A stretch of DNA of 54,179 nucleotides, from positions 1 through 54,179 of the forward strand of contig JAEWQJ010000059.1 of NCBI GenBank assembly GCA_023399215.1. The letters are read 5' to 3'. Numbering within the stretch: position 1 is the stretch's first letter; every line of letters starts with the position of its first letter. The position numbers and the translations under genes were made by a program. The stretch comes from Methanobacteriota archaeon. GTDB lineage: Archaea > Halobacteriota > Methanosarcinia > Methanosarcinales > Methanosarcinaceae. The notes beneath the pieces are model-generated. The model saw only the letters and a list, made by a program, of their open reading frames with translations. It searched no databases and was not told the DNA's origin. Below, piece by piece: positions 23,585 to 32,658 of this stretch.

Positions 23585-24970
23585 TTAGGGGATAAGCTCT
23601 TCCAGTTCCCATACAAGGAATCCATCACCTTCCAGGTTTTCTCTGCCTTTAACCTTTCTGGCCACTATCCCTACTTTCAATTCCTGACCAGATAGTTCTC
23701 TTACTAATTTTGTTTTATCGAGTGTTAACTCCAGGATCTCTCTGGCCTCTTTTTCATCCAGTTCTTTATTCTTGACCTCAATTGCCAGGGCTTTTCTCTC
23801 CTGGCGATTTACTCCAAGAATATCAATCTCATCCCCCTTCCTGTTCCACCAGTTCCCAATATCCGGATAATCGCTGATCATCTTTTCAACCAGCAGTTCA
23901 CGAACAATATCCTCGAATATCTTGCCTGTGTAACTCTGCCATTCCTTCCGAACCTTTTCCAGCATGGGAGAATAATTGCCTGCCATATACTGGCTGTACA
24001 TCGGATATACGAAGCGGCCATAGAACCTGAAGAAATTATCCTTTAGGAAATACCTCCCTCTCTTGCTTTTTTCAGGAATGTCCGTGACAGGTATCCGGTG
24101 TTCCACTACTCCCAGCAGGTCTATAAGATCGTAAAAATAAGATGATAATGAGCTCGAAGAGACATGTGTCAGATCCGAGATCTCGCTCATCGAGCATCTT
24201 CCCTGTGATATTGCTGAGATTATCTCATAATATGTAGAGTGTTCCTTCCCAAATTCCTCTATCAGGATGTCCCTCACTTCATTTTTAAGCGGTGCAAATT
24301 CACTGAATATCAGCTTTTCAAGGGCATCATTAAATCCTGTGCATTGATACTTTTCAAACAGACGATAGTAATATACTGTCCCTCCGAAAAGAAAGTACAG
24401 ATTCAGTTTCTCTTCCGGATTTTTTATACCCATGTCACTGAGCATCTCAAATGTCTCAAGGACCGTAAAGGGCTTTATAGTCAGAATATTGTCAGCACGT
24501 TTGAAGAGTGGAGCCTGTTCCTCAATGAATATTTTTCTTATCATGCCAATAGAAGACCCGGAAACGATAAGAAAGACCCTGCAATTGTCTGGCTTCATGT
24601 CCCAGTACCGCTGCAGCTGAGTAATGAAAGACGGGTAAACTTTCTGAAACCTCTGGAATTCATCAATCGCTATTATAAGGTCTCTGTCATAAGAGGTGAT
24701 AAACTTGAGGAAATTCTCCGTTTCATCGACTTTTATGTAATCCGGCAGGTCCAGTTTCTCCTTTAAAAGCTGGTCGAATTCGTCCATCAGAATGTCGATG
24801 CTCTTGTTGCTGTCAACGAAAAGGTAAAGTGCTTTCCTGTTCCCTGTGAACTGCTTGATCAACTCGGTTTTTCCTACCCTTCTCTTCCCGGTTATAACGA
24901 GAAAAGATGGTTTCCCCTGATCGAGCAGTTCCATAAGTTTAAGTTCTTTCTGCCGGTTGTAGAATTGCAT
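23585..24970 (-). CDS. Archaeal ATPase with C-terminal nuclease-like (DUF234-type) domain
   Basis: About 461 residues from ATG 24970. The archaeal ATPase (STAND/AAA-like) domain has Walker A VITGKRRVGKTEL, Walker B DLIIAIDEFQRF and sensor VFLIVSGSSIGMI. A winged-helix region (CSMSEISDLTHVSSSSLSSY) follows. The C-terminus (WWNRKGDEIDILGVNR, KALAIEVKNKELDEK) has the D...E-x-K spacing of a PD-(D/E)xK nuclease-like fold. Such proteins abound in methanogens; their role is unclear but may involve DNA or mobile elements. Twelve further codons upstream (to 25006) are open but lie inside a palindromic promoter region, so 24970 is chosen. It is convergent with the tail cluster. Confidence 0.8.
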   Translation of the reverse strand: MQFYNRQKELKLMELLDQGKPSFLVITGKRRVGKTELIKQFTGNRKALYLFVDSNKSIDILMDEFDQLLKEKLDLPDYIKVDETENFLKFITSYDRDLIIAIDEFQRFQKVYPSFITQLQRYWDMKPDNCRVFLIVSGSSIGMIRKIFIEEQAPLFKRADNILTIKPFTVLETFEMLSDMGIKNPEEKLNLYFLFGGTVYYYRLFEKYQCTGFNDALEKLIFSEFAPLKNEVRDILIEEFGKEHSTYYEIISAISQGRCSMSEISDLTHVSSSSLSSYFYDLIDLLGVVEHRIPVTDIPEKSKRGRYFLKDNFFRFYGRFVYPMYSQYMAGNYSPMLEKVRKEWQSYTGKIFEDIVRELLVEKMISDYPDIGNWWNRKGDEIDILGVNRQERKALAIEVKNKELDEKEAREILELTLDKTKLVRELSGQELKVGIVARKVKGRENLEGDGFLVWELEELIP

Positions 24971-25007
24971 AATGATTATTTTTGTAATCATTATATTTAT
25001 AATCATT
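24971..25007 (-). promoter_or_regulatory. Palindromic operator-like sites at the ATPase gene start
   Basis: AATGATTA and TAATCATT form a perfect 8-base inverted repeat (24971-24992, six-base spacer) directly abutting the ATG. A further TATAATCATT at 24998-25007 repeats the half site. The arrangement suggests autoregulation by a dimeric DNA-binding protein, and a very short or absent leader. Confidence 0.5.
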
Positions 25008-25116
25008 CTTGCGGGAATGTTTTATCGTACCTGTGCATGTAAACAAACGCATTGAACACTTTATCTTTCCCTGAAGTAAAGAGCCAATAAATTGGCCTTT
25101 TCTTATACATTTTCAC

Positions 25117-25449
25117 ATGATCGCTATATGGAGAGGCTTTAAACTTAAAGAACTAAATATCGAGACCTTTTACTCAAAACTTGGATTCGAAAACATCCCT
25201 TATGAAGTCACTCTGGTTTTTTACGAATCCATAGTCTACCAGCACACATTTAAAACCACAACAGGGCGCGCTTACGGCTTGCTCTCCAGTGCTATCTTCG
25301 ATTTCCACGAAGATGCAAGTAAAACCGCTTTTCCCATCCTCCTGAACGAAAGGACGGAATGGGAACAACCTTATTATCTCTTTGAAGATTGCCCGAACTG
25401 GAAAGCAGGAAAAACCAAAGTCCTGGTGAGCGCACAATTTTCGAAATAA
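25117..25449 (+). CDS. 110-residue hypothetical protein
   Basis: A small protein with a sensible fold pattern (ENIPYEVTLVFYESIVYQHTF, AYGLLSSAIFDFHEDASK, WEQPYYLFEDCPNWKAGK). The composition is better than in the overlapping reverse frame, so this strand is chosen. A TATA-like CTTATACATT precedes ATG 25117 by about 20 bases. Its 3' end overlaps the out-of-frame tail of the HTH pseudogene on the other strand, so a rearrangement may have joined the two. I do not recognise the family. Confidence 0.5.
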   Translation: MIAIWRGFKLKELNIETFYSKLGFENIPYEVTLVFYESIVYQHTFKTTTGRAYGLLSSAIFDFHEDASKTAFPILLNERTEWEQPYYLFEDCPNWKAGKTKVLVSAQFSK

Positions 25450-25966
25450 TTCGTCAGCTAGTTTTGTTGGATCTTCCGTACTCTGAAGTTTGAGATTCAT
25501 TTCTTCTGCAAAGTCCCAGAGCATTTGCCGAAACAAAAATTATTGTGTTGACCTTGAAGGGAACTGATCTTCCGAAGAGTATTCCTTTCTTTGAGTCCAA
25601 TTTTTCTACTTCTATTCTGTTTGCCCTGGCCATCTCAAGCAGGGTTTCTTCAATACGCTTATCCATATTGAGGAGCGCTCTTGAAACCGCCTGCCTCGAG
25701 ATCATAAATTGTTTTGCAATATTAATGTTCGAGAGACCATTACGGCGCAAGATCCAGAATTCAAATCGTTTTTCATCTACTGGAAGGAACGTGTGTAAAT
25801 GTACCAAAATTGACAATATATAATTTTCTATTTTAGAAGTTTTTAAATTATTCCAGGAATTATACATTTGAAGTGAAAAACAGTAATTGACGTTGCTAGC
25901 ACGAACATGTCCCTTTGCTTGCAGCGGATAAGGCCGCATAATCTTGTTTTTTATTTTTAATACCAA
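25437..25966 (-). pseudogene. Frameshifted HTH transcriptional regulator
   Basis: The minus strand encodes a helix-turn-helix protein (RFEFWILRRNGLSNINIAKQFMISRQAVSRALLNMD) followed by ARANRIEVEKLDSKKGILFG and TIIFVSANAL. This is a methanogen-type regulator that I have seen in several copies per genome. After SANAL the frame drifts. A shift by one base near 25520 restores LWDFAEEMNLKLQSTEDP and TKLADELFRKL, the expected C-terminus. The middle is also shorter than I expect. The start is unclear: the open frame begins at 25966, but the family usually starts close to DEKRFEFW. It is probably inactive. Confidence 0.65.
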
Positions 25967-25976
25967 TATTACATTT

Positions 25977-26035
25977 GTTTATCATTACTTTTGCAGGAAT
26001 TTTGTTTATCATCACTTTTGCAGGAATTTTGTTTA
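25977..26035. repeat. 27-bp tandem duplication between regulator relic and ABC gene
   Basis: GTTTATCATTACTTTTGCAGGAATTTT is repeated with one change (25977-26003, 26004-26030), followed by the start of a third copy. It lies between the regulator pseudogene start and the 3' end of the ABC exporter gene. Confidence 0.85.
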
Positions 26036-26048
26036 TAAAGATACAATT

Positions 26049-27860
26049 TTAGTCGATAACTGGAGAGTTGCTTGAAAATATGGGCGTCTTGTTATAGAGT
26101 TTATAGTACTCACCCTTTAACTCAAGCAACTCATCGTGTTTTCCACTTTCAACAATCTCTCCGTTTTTCAGCACATAAATTACATCCGCATTTTTTACCG
26201 TCGACAAACGGTGTGCGATGGTTATTACTGTCATATCCTTTGAGATTCTATCAATTGATTCCATTACGCGCTGCTCAGCTATGTTATCAAGTGAACTTGT
26301 TGCTTCATCTAATAGCAAAATTTCAGGTTTTCGCAAGATTATCCGTGCAATTGCAATACGTTGCCGTTGTCCTCCAGAAAGTTTGATGCCCTGGTCACCA
26401 ATAATTGTATCGTAACCTTCAGAGGTCGCTATAATAAATTCATGAGCATCGGCAAGTTTTGCAGCTTCGATGATTTCATCATCACTGCAGTCTAGACCAA
26501 ATCGGATATTCTCTTTAATGGAGTCGTGATAAATAAACGTCTCCTGCCCAAGGTATCCGAGTCTCTTTAAATAATCTGAATGATTGAATTCGTTAAGATT
26601 TACTTCATCGACGAGGATTTCTCCGGATGTTGGTCTGTACAAAAGTGCTAATAAATTTGCAACTGTAGTTTTTCCAGCGCCAGAATTACCGACAATTGCA
26701 GTTTTTGTGCTTTTTTTAATTGTAAACGACAAGTTGTTAATGGTATATTTTTGAGTGTCACTGTATCTGAAAAACACATTTTTAAAAATGATTGATTTTT
26801 GAAACAGGAATTCTCTCTTCGGCACATTATTTAGATGGGCGTTCTTATTATTTTTCTCCTGCAGAAAAGTATATACTGTTTCAATTGCAGGAAACTGCTG
26901 TACTATTACACCAAACTGTGACTGGCAAGCGTTTAGGGCAGGTATTGTCCTGTAAAGAGCAAGCAGGAACGTCCCAAATATTCCTATGTATGGTAAAAAA
27001 TGACCATCAGTCAAATAGTAAAGCCCTGCAGCACCAAGTGAAATAATCAGAAAGATCAGGAGGTTATTTGCTGCTCCTGGAAGTCGTTGAAGAATCATAG
27101 CAAATACATAACTTTTTTTAATATTATCTACTGCCTTAGTATAATTCCCGGCCCAGAAATCGATTGAATCAGTAATAAATATTGTTTTAATTCCTGAAAT
27201 AAACTCGTTATATATGACGGATTTTGCGCGTGCGGAGTGGTTTAAAACTAATGAATGCTTGTAAACTCTTGAAAAAATAACGTTTTTCATGAGAAAAACA
27301 TAGATAACTCCAAAAATTAGAATAAAAGCACTGATCTTGAAAGATAAAATAAAAATAAATGAGAGATAGAACAGACAAAGCAATAGATTCTGAAAAAAGC
27401 CTACAACGTTAAAAACAGCAAGTCCTGTTTGTTCTACTGCCTGTTGCCCGATATATGAAATATCACCCTGCTTATGACTGGCAAAATATTCATATGGCTG
27501 TTTTCTCAGGGTATTAAAAACCAGGCGATCAGTTGTATCCCTTACAGTAGCAAATGTCTTGCTTCCAAGATACGAGACACCTACTTCTACTCCTGCACTA
27601 ATTATACTTACAATAGCAAGTACAATAGCAGATACAAGAAATGGATTAAGATCTCCATAGGTATATGATTGATAAATCCTATCAATAAAATTAGAACTCT
27701 GATTGATATTGAGTCCGTAATTGATAATTGGATAGATAAGGAATACTCTGAGAACATCCAAAAAGCTGAAAACTAGAAGACTTATGAGATAGATGCCTAA
27801 CAGTTTTCTGTGTGGTCTAAACAGAAAATAGAGTATTTGAAGCGAATTATTATTGGTCAT
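26049..27860 (-). CDS. ABC exporter, fused membrane and ATPase domains
   Basis: A 603-residue half-transporter of the MsbA/lipid-or-polysaccharide exporter type. The N-terminal 320 residues contain about six membrane helices (LLGIYLISLLVFSFLDVLRV, LVSAIVLAIVSIISAGVEVG, FILSFKISAFILIFGVIYVFL). The ATPase has Walker A AIVGNSGAGKTTVAN, Q-loop YLGQETFIYHDSI, signature LSGGQRQRIAIARI and Walker B ILLLDEATSSLD with the H-loop AHRLSTV. It works as a dimer. The substrate cannot be told; exporters of this kind often move glycans, lipids or peptides. No glycosyltransferase cluster adjoins it, so it may be an orphan. All motifs are intact. Confidence 0.9.
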   Translation of the reverse strand: MTNNNSLQILYFLFRPHRKLLGIYLISLLVFSFLDVLRVFLIYPIINYGLNINQSSNFIDRIYQSYTYGDLNPFLVSAIVLAIVSIISAGVEVGVSYLGSKTFATVRDTTDRLVFNTLRKQPYEYFASHKQGDISYIGQQAVEQTGLAVFNVVGFFQNLLLCLFYLSFIFILSFKISAFILIFGVIYVFLMKNVIFSRVYKHSLVLNHSARAKSVIYNEFISGIKTIFITDSIDFWAGNYTKAVDNIKKSYVFAMILQRLPGAANNLLIFLIISLGAAGLYYLTDGHFLPYIGIFGTFLLALYRTIPALNACQSQFGVIVQQFPAIETVYTFLQEKNNKNAHLNNVPKREFLFQKSIIFKNVFFRYSDTQKYTINNLSFTIKKSTKTAIVGNSGAGKTTVANLLALLYRPTSGEILVDEVNLNEFNHSDYLKRLGYLGQETFIYHDSIKENIRFGLDCSDDEIIEAAKLADAHEFIIATSEGYDTIIGDQGIKLSGGQRQRIAIARIILRKPEILLLDEATSSLDNIAEQRVMESIDRISKDMTVITIAHRLSTVKNADVIYVLKNGEIVESGKHDELLELKGEYYKLYNKTPIFSSNSPVID

Positions 27861-28403
27861 TGAAACAAATTCCTTAGAGCGTTTCTGAAATTACATATTT
27901 TTCAATATATTAAGGTTTAACATACTCCAATAATCAAATATTATCTGAACTGTGAAGCAATACTAATTCTTGAAATTAGTTTAATATAGGACTCAAGTCT
28001 AAGACTCAAAACTCTAACTGTTTTTTATCTGTCGACAGAGTATGTGTAAATAACTCATTAAATGCAAAAAAACTCTGTAAAATGTATAAGTTGTAATCCT
28101 CATGTTTTGAAGACATCATCAAATATTTAAATATTTTTGTTGTAATAAGATTGACAGGCCGAGATGGAAGAGACATCTTATATTTAGATGTGAACAAAAA
28201 TCGGTTTATGGAGGAAGTAAGAAAATTCCTCAAACAGGAAAGTGTTTCGTTATAAACTCAAAAGACTTAATCTTTAAAGGTTCGGAAAAGTATCAGTCAG
28301 TATATTCGAACCTGCCAAAACATACAGCTCAATTCTAAGAGAATTTAATAAAGAAAAATTAAATAGACTTCGAGATTCAAATTCTTAAGAAGGGGAAGTG
28401 AAT
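27861..28403. other. Intergenic region with one protein relic
   Basis: It contains the ABC gene's upstream region and a coherent open stretch at 28097-28255. The remainder (28256-28387) is AT-rich and leads to the GGGGAAG ribosome-binding site of the deformylase-like gene. No RNA gene is evident. Confidence 0.4.
28097..28255 (+). pseudogene. C-terminal relic of an unidentified protein
   Basis: The frame reads SSCFEDIIKYLNIFVVIRL, then TGRDGRDILYLDVNKNRF and MEEVRKFLKQESVSL before TAA. It is protein-like but lacks an ATG or GTG start (only TTG 28151). It is probably the remaining C-terminus of a lost gene; the family is not recognised. Confidence 0.4.
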
Positions 28404-28934
28404 ATGGACATTGAAGAAATTCAAGCAATCTTCAAATTTTCAGCCCTGGAAAAGCATATGATTTCCAGTTTTGGAATTCCAGAAGATCTATTTCTTCCTT
28501 TTCTGCTTTCATTAAAATCAGGAGGCTCCTGGAGTTATGCCTCTGAAGAAACAAAAAGCATGGCAGTAAAAGACGTGATTACTTATTATGACGAAGAGAG
28601 CAAGACCGGCTATACTCTGGAAAAGATATACTTCTTTATCGAACCCGAAGTCATAGCTGAGGAAGGAGTCATCCGAAGGCTGGAAAAATGCGGAACAAAG
28701 GAAGAAAGAGAACTGGTTCAAAGGCCCTACATAATAACCCTGCATGCAAAAAACATCATATTTGCAGAGGTAAACCCTGATCTCAGGAAAATAACAATCA
28801 GGGAATTAAAGAAAAAACACATAAAACTGAAAGGTACGCCGGCATATAGTGCAGCTCATGAGATGGAACATCTTGAAAAGGGAGAAATAGGAGGAATTCC
28901 ACTCTGGACTTTTGAGTACATTAAAGGCCAGTAA
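28404..28934 (+). CDS. Peptide-deformylase-like protein
   Basis: A 176-residue protein. The second half follows the deformylase plan: IEPEVIAEEG (like INPEI), LEKCGTKEE in place of EGCLS, then VQRPYIITLHAKN, and AYSAAHEMEHLEKGEI matching the HExxHL-G metal motif (His152, Glu153, His156, Cys96). Deformylases remove formyl groups from new proteins in bacteria, using a metal held by these Cys and His residues. The first motif (G-GLAA-Q) is not visible, and the Cys-His spacing is about 14 residues longer than in E. coli, so the activity may differ. Archaea do not formylate initiator Met. ATG 28404 is chosen over GTG 28398 because of the AAGGGGAAG spacing. Confidence 0.65.
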   Translation: MDIEEIQAIFKFSALEKHMISSFGIPEDLFLPFLLSLKSGGSWSYASEETKSMAVKDVITYYDEESKTGYTLEKIYFFIEPEVIAEEGVIRRLEKCGTKEERELVQRPYIITLHAKNIIFAEVNPDLRKITIRELKKKHIKLKGTPAYSAAHEMEHLEKGEIGGIPLWTFEYIKGQ

Positions 28935-28950
28935 ATATTTCTAAAAAAAT

Positions 28951-29074
28951 TTAATGAGTGATGATATCTTAAAATTAAATGAATGATGATATCTTAAAAT
29001 TTAATGGATGATGACATTTTAAAATTAAATGGATGAAGATATCTTAAAATTTAATGAATGATAATACCTTAAAA
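28951..29074. repeat. Five tandem copies of a 25-bp unit
   Basis: Units close to TTTAATGAATGATGATATCTTAAAA are repeated five times (first copy 24 bases) just after the deformylase-like gene stop. No long frame runs through them. They separate it from the convergent membrane-protein gene. Confidence 0.9.
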
Positions 29075-29177
29075 CTAAAACAGTTTTTAAATTTGGATAC
29101 TAATCAATGTTAACTTTATTTATAGATAATGTGCCAACCTTTCTGTAAAATCGCAACTGAAGTTATCTTGGCAATAG

Positions 29178-30101
29178 TCAGTTCTGGTTATCTGAGCTTT
29201 TAACTACACCTCGACGAAGTTTATCTTTTACAAGATAGAAGAGACCTCCATAGGAGAAGAAGGTGAGTATCGAGAATATAACGAGTCCTTCCTTGGCAGT
29301 CTCCGTATCCCCGTTCAGGACTTGAACTATAGCCATCATGTCTACAGCGGTTCCAATAGTAATGAAGAACCCAAAGAACAGGAGCAATATTGAATATGCT
29401 TTTTTCGGTTTTGAGAGCATCAGGAATAATGCTAGAAAGCCCAATGGAATACTTATTCCAAGGTCAAGATACCTGATAGTCCAGAATGCAGTTGGAGCTG
29501 CTTTGTATGAACCGTCGGGAAGGTCGCCAGTACTTATAACTTGTCGGATTTGGGATATCCACATTACTGCAAAGAGCAGGAAGAATACAGTCATCAGGCT
29601 TACATAGATTTGCAGACCTCTGGGTTTGAAGTCAGGAGCATCTGCTTCGGTAAACATGGATAGGCTACCTATAAGCAGGATAAGCCCTCCTATTACAAGG
29701 ATTCCGAAAAGCCACCAGTAGTTTTCAACATTGCCACCGTAAGCCGAATTACTCCATTCCTGGCCGATCCCCATAGAAAGCCCTGTGTACATTAATGTTA
29801 TCGGTGTAAGTATTAACAGGTATTTCGAACTGGCCCTTCTGGCAAGACATAAAACTCCACCAATTAGCAGTATCGGTACGATCAGTACCAAATTTGTAAG
29901 ATCCTGTCCTGCGATCTGCCATAAGCAAGATTGAGAGGTTCTATACTGTATTATTTCCTGACCAATGGGTCCAAGAAAAGCAATTAAAACCAGAGTCGCT
30001 GCACAGATGATTGCAGTTACTCCAGTTATATACCAGGGAATTAAGCACTCATTTGCTAGTTCACTTCTTGTTTCACATTGCTTTTTAAGAACAGAAGTCA
30101 T
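29178..30101 (-). CDS. Multi-spanning membrane protein, unknown
   Basis: A 307-residue protein with about eight hydrophobic helices, including GVTAIICAATLVLIAFLGPI, LVLIVPILLIGGVLCLA, LFGILVIGGLILLIGSLSMF, IYVSLMTVFFLLFAVMWI, SILLLFFGFFITIGTAVDMM and LVIFSILTFFSYGGLFYLV. The amino end (KKQCETRSELANECLIP) is cytoplasm-like. It has no recognised transporter or enzyme motif. It is transcribed toward the convergent deformylase-like gene; its start ATG 30101 lacks a clear binding site. The long gap upstream holds two hairpins, so it is probably a single-gene unit. Confidence 0.75.
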   Translation of the reverse strand: MTSVLKKQCETRSELANECLIPWYITGVTAIICAATLVLIAFLGPIGQEIIQYRTSQSCLWQIAGQDLTNLVLIVPILLIGGVLCLARRASSKYLLILTPITLMYTGLSMGIGQEWSNSAYGGNVENYWWLFGILVIGGLILLIGSLSMFTEADAPDFKPRGLQIYVSLMTVFFLLFAVMWISQIRQVISTGDLPDGSYKAAPTAFWTIRYLDLGISIPLGFLALFLMLSKPKKAYSILLLFFGFFITIGTAVDMMAIVQVLNGDTETAKEGLVIFSILTFFSYGGLFYLVKDKLRRGVVKSSDNQN

Positions 30102-30649
30102 GCTTATAATAAAATTTTCACACTTATCTAGCTCTCTATTTGTTCCATTATTCAGAGAAGACTTGTAGTTTCTTTTCTTTAATGCCGTAATTTACAGTTA
30201 CTTCCATTAAGGTCCCGTCTCAGAATAAACTATGCAAATTTCCAATTGGACGCTTTGATTTTCACTATCAAGAGCGTCAATTAATCTGTATAACCGTATT
30301 CACTATACTAAACCGTTCTTGTACGCTCGACGAAGGAGAGCGGCCTGTATCAAAAAAAGATGAGAATAGAAGCAAAGAGCGAGACAGCCAGCTTATTAAA
30401 AATATGTACCCAAAAACAATAAAAAAATTTGAACCCTTACCTCTTCCCCTGCTTGCGAAGAGCCGCCAGACAAGTTGGCTGAGTTTCCTATAAATGAGAA
30501 TAAAAAATCGGCTTTTGAGAACAAAAAAGCTCATTGAATGGAAATTAAGGGATTTCCACTCAATTTGAAGAGGATACAAAACCAGTCCTGTCAGCTTCTC
30601 TTAATTTTTTCCATTTCAAACCTCATTTTCAGTTTTTTTGTTTGGATTT
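30102..30649. other. Intergenic region with two hairpins
   Basis: Hairpin one at 30244-30282 has arms AATTGGACGCT-TTGAT and ATCAA-GAGCGTCAATT around TTTCACT. Hairpin two at about 30533-30567 pairs ATTGAATGGAAAT with ATTTCCACTCAAT. The second lies downstream of the secreted-protein gene at 30650 and could be its terminator. The minus-strand frame at 30277-30579 has no binding site or fold sense and is not called. Confidence 0.45.
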
Positions 30650-32053
30650 TTATTCGGACTGCCCGAAAGTTATTGAGTAGTCGAAACTGTTTGTGTTTTT
30701 CGGGAGAATTGTAAGTTCCCAGGTTCCAATTGCCCCAACTGCTCTATATGTTTCGGTATATTTTCTGCTGTCACTCTGATAGCTTGAACTACCTTCCGTC
30801 GCCCACACTGGGAAGATATTTCCTTGAGAGTATACGGTACCACCCTCAGCGGTTTTTACAAGGGTTAGATTAACAGGGCTAGAATTGCATTTCAGGTTTA
30901 TTTCAAAACCTGGCTCTTCTTTTTCAGGAGAGATACGCACGGAGTCATCCTGACCAGAAGTTTCAGCAGAAACTTCAAGCGTTATCGGGTCGGTAGTTGT
31001 GGTATTAAAGGTTCTTACGTAAGGGGTTGTAGGCTGTTTATCAACCGTAAAGCTCAGACTTATTTGTGGGACAGATCCGTCATTCTCTTTCCCATCAGGG
31101 TTCATTTCGATGTAAGCACTATAACTTCCGCTCGCATTCTCCGGGACTGGAACCCTGATGATCATATTAGCGATTTCACCGGCTTTTATGGTTGAAGGTG
31201 CAGAGATCTCTATTGTATCGTCACTAAAAGCCGGGTCTTCAAATGAATAGTCATATATTTCGTATTTCATTACTCTCGGATCGATAGTAACATCTTTCCC
31301 CGCCACATTTTTAATTTTTACAGCATATACATATTCCTTTCCAGGCTCAATAGTGTCATAAATATAGCTTGTCTGAAGCTCAAGCTTTGGACGGACAGGC
31401 ACTGAGACCCAAAGGTACATTGCATTGACATACATAGGATCACTATATCCTTCAGAGGATAGAGAATCATCATATCCTTCAGAGGATAGAGAATCATCAT
31501 ATTCTTCAGAGGATAGAGAATTATTATATCCTTCAGAAGATTCCTGAATATATACAGGAGTATCATATTCATCAGGATAAGTATCATTTGTGAAGGCTAT
31601 CTGGGCCTCATACTCCCCACTTTTCGCATCCTCGGGGACACTTACCGCAATGGTAAAGTTCTGCTCGACTCCAGGACTTACCGTTACGTTTTCAGGTAAA
31701 ATCGTAATCCAGCTTTCGTTTACAGCATCATAATAATAATCGTCAGATGAAGCTACAACTTTCGGGGATATTTCGAGGGTTTCGTTCCCTTCGTTCCTGA
31801 AAATGACATTGAAGGTTTCATTCTCTCCCGGCATGAGATACACCGAATAGTGGGATGGACTTATATCGTGTACGGTGTAATTTCCGTAAATTTCTTCCAG
31901 TCCAGGAACTATATTACTTTCGTAAGTTCCGTTTTCGTAGGTAGCTGTTCCATTAAGCTCTTCTGGCTGAGCAAACGCAGCCGGTAATAATATCAGGCAA
32001 AGCAATAAACTAAAAAACTGAGATGCTGCCTTCAATGCTGTACTTTTACTCAT
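30650..32053 (-). CDS. Secreted surface protein with Ser/Gly/Tyr repeats
   Basis: A 467-residue protein with a Sec signal peptide (AASQFFSLLLCLILLPAAFAQ). It then has tandem beta-sandwich domains typical of archaeal COG1361/NEW3-like proteins (YSVYLMPGENETFNVIFRNEGNE, VSVPEDAKSGEYEAQIAF, IIRVPVPENASGSYSAYIEM). A low-complexity insert has four SSEGYDDSL-type units. There are many N-x-S/T sites, suiting an S-layer-associated glycoprotein. No C-terminal membrane anchor is evident. Start ATG 32053 follows GGAG about 10 bases upstream. The function is structural or adhesive by inference. Confidence 0.75.
   Translation of the reverse strand: MSKSTALKAASQFFSLLLCLILLPAAFAQPEELNGTATYENGTYESNIVPGLEEIYGNYTVHDISPSHYSVYLMPGENETFNVIFRNEGNETLEISPKVVASSDDYYYDAVNESWITILPENVTVSPGVEQNFTIAVSVPEDAKSGEYEAQIAFTNDTYPDEYDTPVYIQESSEGYNNSLSSEEYDDSLSSEGYDDSLSSEGYSDPMYVNAMYLWVSVPVRPKLELQTSYIYDTIEPGKEYVYAVKIKNVAGKDVTIDPRVMKYEIYDYSFEDPAFSDDTIEISAPSTIKAGEIANMIIRVPVPENASGSYSAYIEMNPDGKENDGSVPQISLSFTVDKQPTTPYVRTFNTTTTDPITLEVSAETSGQDDSVRISPEKEEPGFEINLKCNSSPVNLTLVKTAEGGTVYSQGNIFPVWATEGSSSYQSDSRKYTETYRAVGAIGTWELTILPKNTNSFDYSITFGQSE
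31445..31543 (-). repeat. In-frame 27-bp tandem repeat in the surface-protein gene
   Basis: Three full and one partial copy of a 27-base unit encode nine-residue SSEGYDDSL-type repeats. Length variation between strains would be tolerated because the unit keeps frame. Confidence 0.9.
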
Positions 32054-32658
32054 GTTTCTGGCTCCTTTCTTCTAGTGAGAAATTATACATTTATAACCGA
32101 CGCACTCAGGGTCTCCAATCTCCTGCAAACTAGCAGTATAAGACTCTTGCTTCGTAAATCTGTACTTTTTAATAGATCAAGGGAATAAACATTTTTTATA
32201 ATGTGTATAATCTCATTATTTGTCCCCCTATAAAATACTTCTGGAACTTGCAAATATTTGTGAAGATTACAATGCAGCTTACAAATCAGCACTGAATTTA
32301 TTTCTCAAAAACTTTGAATTTAAAACCCGAAAAATAGAGCCAGGAACTGTATACAGAAAGATTTAAATATTTTCAATAAGATGGGGAGTTTAAAAAGGAT
32401 TTGCTTAAGTACAAACTCGCTTATTGTAATTAGATAAATGTCTCTTCAAATGATATCTTCAAATGATATATTCATCTAAAATAGTCATATTTCATTATTT
32501 ATTTCAAAGTATAATTACCCATATGTATAATATTTTTATCTCATAGTATTTTATATTTCTTTATTTTCAAAGATATTTCTTTTTTGCAGGGCTATATACT
32601 TTCAGATACTACGCATCAGCCTATCCATATTCAGGAAAATAAGCATGTGCCTACTTTT
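32054..32658. other. Intergenic, AT-rich
   Basis: Holds the upstream region of the surface-protein gene and the 3' flank of the IS1-InsA-like gene. A short direct repeat (CTTCAAATGATAT twice, near 32443-32470) is visible. I see no gene; the DDE part expected after an InsA-like gene is missing here. Confidence 0.45.

Noticed and set aside
23462..23695. 77-codon plus-strand frame after the tail cluster
   Set aside because: Mostly antisense to the C-terminus of the ATPase gene, with no binding site.
28006..28233. 75-codon minus-strand frame upstream of the deformylase-like gene
   Set aside because: The plus strand of the same stretch gives a better protein-like relic; no start signal on the minus strand.
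30277..30579. 100-residue minus-strand frame between two membrane/surface genes
   Set aside because: No binding site, low-complexity hydrophobic and basic composition, and it covers hairpin sequence.
31445..31543. Possible CRISPR array
   Set aside because: Regular 27-bp units have no unique spacers; they are in-frame protein repeats. The other tandems in the window likewise lack spacers, so no CRISPR array is present.
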